DNA of 64,000 bases from Vigna angularis (lineage: Eukaryota > Streptophyta > Magnoliopsida > Fabales > Fabaceae): assembly GCF_016808095.1 (NCBI RefSeq), contig NC_068971.1, positions 6,088,501 through 6,152,500 of the forward strand, given 5' to 3'. The position numbers and the translations under genes were made by a program. A model generated the notes under the pieces. It had not been told where the DNA came from. It saw only the letters and a list, made by a program, of their open reading frames with translations, and ran no database searches. Positions within the stretch are counted from its first letter, which is position 1; the number at the start of each line of letters is the position of its first letter. This document shows positions 12,541-24,400 of the stretch, piece by piece.

Positions 12541-15269
12541 ATTGAGATACAAATGTATAAATATAAGCTTATAGATTCTATTATACTGTATATGGAATTA
12601 TATAGATTATGATGTCCATGCAAACATTAGCCATCGTAAGTATTAATTAAAAGGCAATTATTCTAAAGTTTTGCATGTATGATTAATATTGATTAGCTCA
12701 CCCTAACATGTCTCATCACTTGCTAACTCAATCCTTAGGTTTTGACCCCACTGCATGGCTTTAGTGGGTGAGTGATGGAACCAGCAAATTAGGGGCCCAG
12801 AGGTTCCTATTTAACCTCTGGAGGACTTAAAGCCTCCATTTTTTAAGCTATTTTCATGCTTTTGGGGTATGGGATATAATTTGTTGGACTTGAGCAATAT
12901 ATAGCTAGTGACATCTTTAGCGTGAACTTTTGTCTTTTACTAAAAAAGCAAGTAAAATAGTGTTGGCAAGACCTTTTTTTAACGCTTCCATCGATATATA
13001 CTTCTTTTATTTAATAACTTATAAACGAGTCTTTTTGAATAAAGTGTATAATTTTGGGTTATTTAATGAGAACTTCAACAAAATATATCCAATGTTCATT
13101 GTTTCAAAGAGTGAATAAGAAAAAGGTGCGTTACTACTACATTTTTCTTCAACAAGAGTTTATAATGATTGAAATTTGAAGGTTATTTTGTTAACTTAAT
13201 TGAATATTCACGTCGATTAGAAACAAACAAATATATGGATGTAAACGTTACTGTATAAGTTAGTTTCGTAAAACTGAGTAAAACTTAAAATTTATTTTTT
13301 AATATAATATTATAACCATTAAAAACTTATCATATCGATATTTATTATTTGTTGAATTCATAAATTTATTCGAGATTCCACACAGACCAAAAAATAACAC
13401 AAAATTTATAATATATAAATGAGTTCACATCAATTTACAAGTTAATTTTGTTAAAAATTTAAATTCTTAAAATATTATGACATCCTATTAAAATTTACAA
13501 TAAAGACAATAATTAAAGAAAATAATTTTGAGTGTTAAAAGAAGAAGTTTAGTTTATTGAAGTTAAAAGGGTTTTGATGTTGATGTTGGAAGTTTGAAGA
13601 GATGATGGGATTTGGGTTGGAATAGTCGAATATTAAAAAAATGCATGCTTCATGCATGTGCGTCTGTGTCTAAGTTCTCAAATAGAATCCTATCGTAAGC
13701 TAACAAGCTCTAGGAATGCTCATTCATGTCTTTTTGTTGGGGCTTTTATTAATTTATCAAATCCAATGCCCTAGCTTTGTGCTTGTGGAAACTCTGTTTG
13801 GGATTTCAACTTTTTTGACTTTGACTACCTACCCTTCCTTCCACTATTTATCAACATTCTTTATATAATAATAAAATATTCCCCAAGCTATCCCAACCCT
13901 AATAACTAAGCAATTCTTCATTACTATATTCAGATTTACTTCTTAGACACACCTTTTTCCCTTTTTCTTCTTATTAAATTTTTTTATAATTTAATTAAGT
14001 CATTCATTCGATTTTACTAATTTGTATAAAAAAATAGTGATCAAAATAAGTAAGCTGTGATAAGAAATATATCTTTTGACACATTTTTTTACATTCATTT
14101 GATATTATTATTTTTTAATTTTCACTTTATTCTTTGAGTCTTAGTACCTTGACATGTCAATGTATCGAATATATTCATTTCACACAGTGCCATGAAATTA
14201 ATTTGTAAAATGATGCAATGTAATTGGCTGAATAAAATTATTATTGGGATCCACAGCGTGTCATTTGAGTGTCAAAGTAAATAATCATGTCAAAGTATTA
14301 TTATTTTTCTTCTTTTCCGAAAAACTACAAAAGTTCACTCTTCTATGACTATTTGATCATTGTTAGATGTGTCAAATGAATGTAAAATATTGATTTATTA
14401 GTTAAGTAACGAGAAAAAAATAGAGAATTAGAATTGAAAACTTTTTTATGGCAATGACTCACAATCACATGAAGCAAATGGTTAAATAAATGTATAATTT
14501 GTTGAGCTTGAATATTCCTAGTTCCAACAATGTGTCCCAATCACTAATGAAGCTCTACATTGTCTAATCCTTGTCCTCTCAATAATACCACAATCAACCT
14601 CGCTATAAGCAATATTTAAGCTAAAAAAATAATAGATTCACCAATTTAGTTTCACTTGTTTGGTATGAAACATGATGCCTTGGCCACCAAATAAGATGAA
14701 GATGCAGAAGCTATAGCACAAGATCCATCAAGACACATTGACCAACACCCACATGCAACTTTTTACTCTGCTTCAACTTTGCATACATCGCTTCTGTCCC
14801 AAAACAATGAATAACGTTGTTACTCTCTTTGCCTTGTCAAACACTTCAAATATACATCTATTAATTATGCTGCACATAAGTTATAGCTTCAACTTTACAA
14901 CATTTTTAGTTTAATAGCTTTTCTAGTGGAATATTTCTTAGAATGTGGAATATCTCTACTAATGATTTGGTGGTGTAAGGGCTGAAATTGCTTTTCTACT
15001 TTATTTGCTCTAAAACTTGAAGTGGGAGTCCAAGTATGTATAATGCTATCTTTTCAGCTGGGCTAGGATACCACCCATTTAAATATAAATATAAATATAA
15101 TTAGAAAATGTAATGTTGTATCTATTTAAGATACTGAATAAAAACTATTTTTGTGATGTTCTAAGAGGAGTTAAAACCCTATTTGAGACTCTCTCAGTTC
15201 TCTAACAACACCCCATTTGTGCCTCATCCTCCTCCGTCTCTGCATCTCTTTCGTCTCATTTGTCCTTAC
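12541..15269. other. AT-rich intergenic DNA with one short perfect hairpin
   Basis: No gene seen; ORFs are short and of random composition. At 12797-12821, CCAGAGGTT and AACCTCTGG form a perfect 9-bp inverted repeat around a 7-base loop in a locally GC-richer patch. RY-like ATGCATGC/CATGCATG strings occur near 13641-13660. Confidence 0.5.
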
Positions 15270-15705
15270 AAAAATTAAATTTCAAAATTCAAAACACAAA
15301 AAAAACTCAATACATAATTAGATTTCAAAATTTAATAAATAATAAAAATCCAAAATAACCAAGTTTCAAAATCCAATAAAAAAAATCTAGAACTAAATTT
15401 TAAAATCTAATTTATGAACATCCAAAATCGGATTTTGAAATTCGAAAAACTGTATTTCAAAATTCGTGAAATCTATAATCAAATTTCAAAATTTGAAAAA
15501 AAAAAATCCAAAATCAGATTTTTAAATTTGAAAATTCAAAACCCAGTTTCAAAATCTTAAACAATTTAAAATCTGATTTCAAAATCTCCAAATCCAATTT
15601 TTATAAATCCAAAATCAAATTTTAAAATTTTAAAAAAATCATGATCAGATTTTGAAATCTGAAAACAGTCCAGAATGGAATTTCAAAATCCAAAAGGATT
15701 ATAAT
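15270..15705. repeat. Degenerate array of AAAATC/GATTTTGAAATC units
   Basis: A block of more than 400 bases is built from variants of TTTCAAAATCCAAAA and its complement (TCAGATTTTGAAATCTGA near 15646). Units are about 35-45 bp, poorly conserved and appear in both orientations. It is non-coding and resembles an old minisatellite with palindromic subunits. Confidence 0.65.
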
Positions 15706-15879
15706 GGACATCACGATGAAATTTGAGAGGATTGAAGAAAAATATGGGGTGCAGAAAGAAAGCCCCAAAAAAAAGACATCTCAAGTTTCTAACCCTACTC
15801 TTCTAGTTTCTTTATGAACCCACTCAGTTTTTTTATGCACAACAAAAGGATATTGAAAAAGTCTAAAGATTTTTTAATT

Positions 15880-17370
15880 GCGAAATCTATAAATATACTT
15901 TTTGGATTGCATTATTTATTTGAAAATTATTAATGGGTTAGAAATGTATTCTAAGTTACTAAATCACATGAAACATATTTTGGATTATATAATTTAAAAT
16001 GTATTTTAAATTATACAATTTAAAAACATATTATAAATTAAATAATTCAAAATATATTTTCTAATTTAAAATATATTATAGATGATATAATCTGCGTTTT
16101 TGGATTTTGTAATTTGAAATATATTTTTAGATTTTAAATTGTACATTCTTCTAAAATAGAAAATCAAATTTTCCAATGCAAAATATTTTCAATCCATGAA
16201 CAATTTGAACTTTATCGAAGAACAGAAAGAAAGTGTGAAGGTTTTGAAAGAAATTACCCAAAACTAAACTTGGACCATATAATTACGACCCAATTGCATT
16301 TTACATAAAGGATGTAATTGGGGTCCAATAGAAGAACTTGAGGAAACACAAAGAAACATTTTCAAAGCTATTTCTTCCTTTATCCCTTCCACCTTCCTAA
16401 TATAAATAAAATTTACTAATATGCTTTAAGCAGATTATAATCAGAATACTTTTTACATTATATAATCAAGAATGTTGATATTACGTATTTTGAAATAAAA
16501 TATTAGAATTACGTAATTCACAATATAATTATAAGGTTACTCAATTTGAAACACAATAATACATTGTCATCAAGTTTTATAAAAAATTAATGTTGCTCCC
16601 TAATACTACAAATCCAGTGCATGTTTTGGTGGCTTATTTTGTTATGTGAAATTTGGAAGAATGGACTTTCTTTTTCTGTTTTTTTATAAGAATTAGAGTA
16701 ATTCCATTGTCCCTCTTCAATTTATATTTATAATTGATGAAAATGAAATGGAAATTAAATAATAAAAATATATATTTTAGAATAGATAATTTGGAACAAT
16801 ATTTCATATTAGATCATCTGGAACAATAATTAGTTTTATAGCACCAAAGTGATTAGTAGTATAAACTTTTGCCTTCAAATAATGTAAAAGGTGTCTGAGG
16901 GAACATATTGTTCTTATCCAGTGTCATAATCTTTTATATTGAGTCAATTTGAAATAATCAAATGAAAAAAATGCAACGGGTTAACTATCTTTGTCTTTTA
17001 GAATATATTTTTTACACTTCACAATTTTTCTTTTGCATTCTTATAAATATAAAAATTTTCAGATTATATAATTTGGAAACTTTTATTTTAAAATATAATT
17101 TTGAGATGGTATAATTTAGAATATATATTTTTTAGATTGCATGATTCAGAAGTTATTTTTACTTCTGGAACCTAGAATTCATTTTTTATATGAAAAAGTA
17201 ATTCTGAATTATATTATTTTTAACTTCTGAATTATGTAATCCGAATATTTTTTTTACTTCCAAATTATGTAATCCACAATTCATTCTTTGCATGAAAAAC
17301 ACTTTTGGATAGCACAATTTCTTGAAATGCCTTTTAAAATGTACAATTCAAAAGATTTTTTGGTTTTGTT
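15880..17370. repeat. Dispersed degenerate 'TATAATTTGAAATAT' repeats
   Basis: Two blocks (about 15890-16180 and 17040-17370) consist of loosely repeated 25-40 bp units. Each unit contains a variant of attatataatttggaa followed by attttttagatt or an acttctgaat-like string. Between the blocks is ordinary AT-rich DNA. A related patch occurs at about 55390-55520. Confidence 0.5.
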
Positions 17371-18457
17371 TTTTGAATTAAATAATATAGAACACTTTTC
17401 TTCTTGAATTCATCATGACAATGAAAGAGGGGACAGCAAGATAATAGTTTGATCTTTTCACCACACCATGAAAACGCATTTGAAAAAGTATGGTGGTGCA
17501 GAAAGAAAATGGCCTATCTTCCAAAGACACCATAAAATCAATCATGGACATCATTAACTCCCGAGCTACATACACAATGAAAATAAAAACGTTGTATGCA
17601 AGATTTTAGTTTAGCTCACCAAGGTAAAGTAAATTGCGAGTAAACCTTGAACTATAAAACTAACTCGATTCAATTTTTTCTCTTCCTTCAATGAAACTAA
17701 GAAAACACAAGAATGTAATATATATCAAAACAACCTTGTGTCAAAATCGGGACAAAAAATAGACTGCAATATTTTAGAGCTTTAGTTTTACTTTTTATTT
17801 TTATTTGGCGAAAATAGAATCTTTAACATGTTAGGTCTTTTTTTTAAAAAAAAAGTAAAATCAGAATTTTAGCATGTTGAGGCAAGGGACGTGATTATAT
17901 TCAATTAGCTTTCCAACCACTAAATATAGTACACAACTCAATAATAAAGCCTAAAGTAAATTATCAATTTCGCCTTTTGAATATATGAAACTGACAATTT
18001 AAATCTTGAAAAAAAAAATCAAAATTTTAATTTAATCCTTAAATGTATAAAAAATTCAAATTCAAATTGCTCCATAGTGTCAGTTCTATTACAAAATAGT
18101 TCTTGACATTATATTTTAATGACAAAATAATCATAAAAAAACTAAACAATAAAGATTAATTACATTATTTTTTACATATACAGGTCCAGAGTAAAGTAAA
18201 TATTTTGTTCTTTCAATAATTAAATAGATAGCATGTCAGATTTAAGAATCAAATGGGTCATTTTACCCTAAAGTTTACAATGAAATTACACTACAGCTAG
18301 GCAATTTTGATTACCTGAACATTCGCCAAATTATTTATCGCACCAAGACCAGCACTTTAAGTCTTTATAAGCCTTTTTTCCTTTTTCTTAAAAAAGAAAG
18401 AAAAAGTAAAGCAAGGAATGGCATTTTCTTTTGGTAAATGAGGAACGAAAGTAACAG
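17371..18457. other. Intergenic DNA and LCAT3 3' flank
   Basis: AT-rich. The part next to 18457 is expected to contain the LCAT3 3' UTR on the minus strand. No other gene is seen. Confidence 0.45.
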
Positions 18458-21400
18458 TTATAGAACAATAGGCAAGATTCGATGAGCATCTGCAACTTTA
18501 GATATTTTAGATTGCTTGCTAACCATTGGCTCAACACCCAACCATTTTTGAATATGTTGAAATACTGTCTCATCTCGTAATATTCCACGATGAGAAGCAC
18601 CAACTCCCACCCTTTCAGTGGCTTTCAGTCCATCAGCCTGTTATATGAAAACACAAGAACTCCACAAATTACTACTAATAAACTATCCATTATATTTTAT
18701 TTTACTGCATCACACGTTTATAGAATAAGTAATTACTATCAGAAGATAAATTTGGAAGTACTACATTAAGAGAGCATCACATAGTTCAAACAAATGCCCT
18801 TCTATTTGGACTACTACTTCCAAATGCCCTTGAAGGCATTACAGATCTGCTCAAAGTAATTTACAAAAATTTGAATATGGCTATAGGTAAGCGTTCTACA
18901 AAATACAGAAAGATCGGAGAAAGTACCTTCGCAGATTCAGCAGGAACTGTTCCATCCCCATCCACGTAAGAATATAGTGGCTGAAAGAAACATAGACGAG
19001 GAAATTTCTTAATACATGTAAACACGGACACAGCAGCGTATTATTAGCAAGAAATGAAATATATCCTAGGAACAGAAAGAAAAACAAAATACAGAGTCAA
19101 AATAGAAAAAATTAAGTGAACTTTCTAATATCTTTCACACCAGTTATAGATATTTTCCTAAAACTAACATGAATTAAAACAATGCGAGGGAAAAAGATAC
19201 ACCCTTCTAAAATATGCACATTTCTCTCCAACTAAATATATGGAAGGAACTGCAAAAGCAGCAGCCGGCTCTTAACTTATGGTATCCTTATTTTTATCAA
19301 AACCCTTAATAGCGAAAAAAAGGAAACAAAAGTCGTGTTGTAAATTGGCACTAATTTACGAGACAATATCTCTATATAATATTCACATTATATTTGTAAT
19401 TATTACAGGAAAATTTTCATTTTCCATCTTTCCCTTCGTAGGTTAAGCCTATTAATAATTCCATCTTTCCCTTAGTAGGATTAGCCTACTCCTAGCTTCC
19501 ATCTTTCCCTTAATAAGTTTATCTTGTTCAAATTTTCCATCTTTCCTTTTAACAAGTTTAATTTTATAAATATGGCTTAGAGCTTGAATAGGATCATCTT
19601 ATCCGATAATACTCAGATCTTCTCTTTTTAAGTATCTACACGTAAGGACTTAAGTAGGTAGGGTTGCCCGAAGTCTATAAATTAGCTACATGTCACTTGT
19701 ACTAAGCCTATTATTATATATTATTGCCAAAACAAGATTAGATCTTTGTCAAAAAGGAACCTTTAATTATTGTGACAATGATGAATTGGAAAATCAGAAA
19801 AAATGACATGCATGAAAATACACAAGATGAATCCAACATCCATACCTAAATGAGTGAGCAGAGGACAAAATGGATAAAATCAAGTAAAAACATGACTGTT
19901 TAATTGTCCAACATGTCAATACTATGTACAATGGCAACGAGGAGGGGGGAGAGAGAAGAAAACAGATTAATTGTCCACATGTCTCCTCATAGGCAAGACC
20001 CAGCAGAGTACCGTGGACAACCTTGACAACCTTCAGCTGCAACATGAAACACTGTGCTTCATAGCCAAAAATACCTCAGGAAACAAAGAAATATAGATTA
20101 ATGGATGGAGACACTATCGCATTTGTTTCTGACACGGGACAATTGAAATTTATTTTGGGTTGTGGAAATCTGGTTAGCTCGGTCACCGTGCTTCAATGAG
20201 TTGGAACACCAATGGTGTTGAAGAGTTTAAAACAAAAACTATAACTGTCATAACTGTTTCATTGTTACAGTTTGACATATTCATTCTCTGTTATATACGT
20301 TGCATGTACTCTTTTGTTGTTTAATGAGAAAACCACTCACTTTCTCACATTCTCTCTTCTCTGCATTCTGCTCTACTCTCTTCTCTGCATAATCACTACC
20401 TTGCCACAACAGTGGTATTCAGAGCTGAAGGTTTCGAAAACTGGTGGAATTTAGGTGACGTTCAAGGAGTGGCGTGATGGCTGGATTAATCCATAGTAAT
20501 CTCCCGATCTTTGATGGCAAAGATTATGATGACCGGTGCGTGAAGATGGAGGCTATTCTTGGGTTTCAAGAAGTCGATGAGGTGATAAAGAAGGGACTCC
20601 AAGAACCCCTGAAAGAGGACACAAAAGAGGTGAAGAAGCTGTACAAAGAAAATATACGCCTTGATTGCAAGGCAAGAATGCTGCTGCACCAGTGCATTTC
20701 TCCTGCGATTTTTCAGAAAGTATCAAAAGCCACCACAGCCAAAGAAGTCTGGAATATCCTGCAAGAAGGGTATGGAAACTCCGGCAAGGTGAAAAAGATC
20801 CGTTTGCAATCTCTTCAACGACAGTACGAGCTTCTCTGCATGGGCGAGCAAGAGTCGGTGATGGAGTATATTGGAAGAATCCAGGTTTTGGTCAATGCCA
20901 TGAGAGCATGCGACAAAATTGTGAAGGATAAGAAGATAGTTGAAAAAATACTCCGAACCCTAACACCGCAATATGATCACATTGTAGTTGCGATAGAGGA
21001 ATGCAAGGATCTGGAAGTGATGAAAATAGAGGAGTTGCAGAATTCACTCGAAGCACACGAACAAAGACTGATAGAGAGGAAGAACACAGAAAACACCGTG
21101 ACACAAGGAATGAGTCAGGCGTTACAGGCAAGGAGTAAACAAAACTTCAAGAATCGTGGCAGAGGTAGAGGGAGATCACGTGGTGGACGCAGCGGAGGAA
21201 GAAACATGAAATCCTCCGATCTGAATGGTGAAGAAAATGGAAATGAGCAGAAAGAAGGAAGCAACAGAGGAGGTAGATACTTGAGAGGAAGAGGAAGAAA
21301 GGGCTCAGACAAACGAAATGTTCAGTGCTACACTTGTAACAAGCATGGGCACTATTCTTTAGAGTGTTGGCACAACGAGTCTTCCAAGAAGAACAAGAAC

Positions 21401-24400
21401 GATGAAGCTGCAAATCTTGTACAAGAAATAGATGATTCTGAATCTGATCATGTACTTCTGATGAGCACAACTGAACGGTTGTTTTCTTCTAACCGATCGG
21501 GTCTCGGTGAAGACGATCGGTTGCTGTTAAGAAACCGAACGGATGAAGATGATCAGTTGTTGTTAAGAAACCGAACGGATGAAGACGATCGGTTGCTGTT
21601 AAGAAACCATACGAATGAAGACGATCGGTTGCTGTTAAGAAACCGAACGGATGAAGACGATCGGTTGTTGTTTAAAAACCGAACGGGAGTTGATAGACAG
21701 GAATCATCAAGCCAAACGAGAATTGACAGACATGTATCATTTCCAGACTGAACGGTCATTGACAAAAACCGAACGGGAAATAATGAAGAAACCGAGCAGT
21801 CGTTGTTGTCAAAAGATTCGAGTCATGTAGAGGATGAAACGAGCTGGTACTTGGATACAAGGTGTTCCAATCACATGACCGGAAGAAGAGAGTGGCTTGT
21901 TGATCTTGATCCGAGAAAGAAAAGCAACGTGAGGTTTGCGGATGACAGCACTGTGACGACAGAAGGGATTGGTAGAGTGTTGATCAAATGCAAGAATGGA
22001 GGAGTAGCTTACATGGACAATGTGTTATTCGTTCCCACAATGAAGAGTAACTTGTTAAGCCTTGGGCAACTCCTGGAGAAAGGATATACCATGTCCATGC
22101 ACGAGAATCTTATAGAAGTATTTGATAGGAGGAAACGTTTGGCGATCAAGGCTTCGCTGGCCAAGAATAGAACATTCAAGGTGAACCTGAATGCAGCCGC
22201 AATACAATGCTTATCTTCGGTAAATGTTGAGGAAGAGAGCTGGATCTGGCACTACAGATTCGGACACTTAAACTTCAAAAGTCCGAGTCTATTAAGCAGC
22301 AAAGAACTGGTCAAAGGTGTGCCCCTAATAAATATACCTAAGAAAATTTGCGAAGGATGCGCTATGGGAAAGCAGACCAGATCAAAGTTCAAGAAGGTAG
22401 CACCCGAACTTGCCAAACAGCCACTCGAGGTTGTTCATTCAAACGTCTGTGGTCCTTTTGAAGTAACGACGTTTGGAGGTAATAGATATTTCCTACTCTT
22501 TGTTGATGAATGGACTAGGAAGTTATGGATTTATTTGTTAAAAGAAAAGAAAGAAGTCTTCTCATGTTTTGTAAAATTCTGTGCAATGGTTGAGCGGCAA
22601 TCGGCTCTGCAAGTAAAGATTCTTAGAACTGACGGAGGCGGAGAATTCAACTCTGGAGAGATGAGCAAGTTCTGTGATGAAAAGGGGATCACACACGAAG
22701 TTATAGCTCCTTACACGCCTCAACATAACGGCTTGGCCGAGAGGAGGAACATAACTTTGGTTGAAATGACAAGGTGTTTGCTCAAAGGAAAGAATCTACC
22801 ACACATCTTGTGGGGAGAGGCTGTCTCCACAGCAGCCTACTTGTTGAACAGATGTCCAACGAAGGCTCTAGCAGATTGCACTCCAGAAGAGGCGTGGACA
22901 GGGATTAAGCCATCAGCAGATAATTTTAAAATCTTTGGATCAGTGAGTTTCAAGCACATACCAGACGAGAAGAGAAAGAAGCTTGCAGATAAAAGCAAAG
23001 CCTATATACTGGTAGGCTTTCATCCAACTGGGGCATACAGACTATATAGTCCAAAGAAGAATGAGATAGTGATCAGGAGAGATGTTTTGATAGACGAGTC
23101 AGCCACGTTTAATTGGCTGGATGTAGAGACAAGTTCAATCAGTGGTGGGTCGTGTCAAGTTGGCTTGAAGATAAGAAACCTGACGAAGTCAAGGAAGTAG
23201 CAGCTGGTCTGGAGGTAAATAAAAGAAGATCTCAAAGGACTAGATTTCCTTCAACGAGGCTTACAGATCACGAGGTGTTCATGGATAATGAGATAGCTGA
23301 AACTGGTGATCTGGTTCACTCCGCACTCTTGGCTGACGCTGAAATACTGACGTGGGAACAAGCTATCAATATGGAAGATTGGAGAGCAGCAATGATAGAA
23401 GAGTTGAGAGCTATAGAGAAAAACAAAGCGTGGGAAATGATGGAATTGCCTCGACAAAAACAAGCAATTGAGGTCAAGTGGGTATTCAAAACAAAGTAAA
23501 AGCCAGATGGTAGCATAGCTAAGCTGAAAGCTAGATTGGTTGCTAAGGGGTTCCTGCAAAAGCCTGGAGTTGATTTTACTGAGGTGTTTGCACCAGTTGC
23601 AAGGCTGGAGACAGTGAGACTTGTTGCAGCTGTTGCAAATCTAAAAGGATGGGAGATATGCCAAATGGACGTAAAATCTGCTTTCTTGAATGGCCCTCTA
23701 CAAGAAGAAGTTTACGTAACACAGCCACCTGGACTTGAGAAAGAAGGTGAAGAATGGAAAGTGTATAAATTGAATAAAGCTTTGTACGGGTTGAGACAGG
23801 CACCCCGAGCTTGGAACACTCACATCAACTCTTGGCTCATTGAATTTGGATTTCACAAATGCACGGTTGAGTTTGGAATCTATGTGAAACAGGTTGAATA
23901 GCAAGGTGTTTTATTGGTCTGCTTATATGTAGACGACCTACTCATAACAGGAAGCACAGCAGAGGCTATCGAAGATTTTAAAACAAGAATGAAAGGAGAC
24001 TTTGAGATGACTGACCTTGGTAGTCTGGGTTACTTCCTTGGGCTGGAATTCTTACGTACATCTGATGGAATGCTTGTGCATCAGAGTAGGTATATTGGTG
24101 AAATTCTGAAGCGGTTTGGCATGGAAGACTGCAACAGCGTGAGCGTACCAGTGATGGCCAATACCAAGCTGTCTCTCCAAGCTGATGACAAGAAGGTTGA
24201 TGCTACCTTGTTTAAACAGATTGTAGGATCACTCAGGTATGTGTGCAATAGTAGACCAGATATTAGTTATGGTGTTGGGCTGGTTAGTAGATTCATGGGT
24301 GATCCCAGACAATCTCACCTCTTCAGTGCTAAACATATATTGCGCTACCAATGGGGACGGCAGATTATGGTCTTTTCTATCCTAAGAAGTTTGACGGAAT

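Noticed and set aside
19331..19734. Solo LTR with TG...CA ends around the 37-bp repeats
   Set aside because: Candidate ends TGTTGTAAATTGG and CCAAAACA have non-matching 5-bp flanks (AGTCG versus AGATT).
21512..21691. Regular 36-bp repeats resembling a CRISPR array
   Set aside because: No unique spacers, units are contiguous and in frame within gag, and the genome is a plant's.
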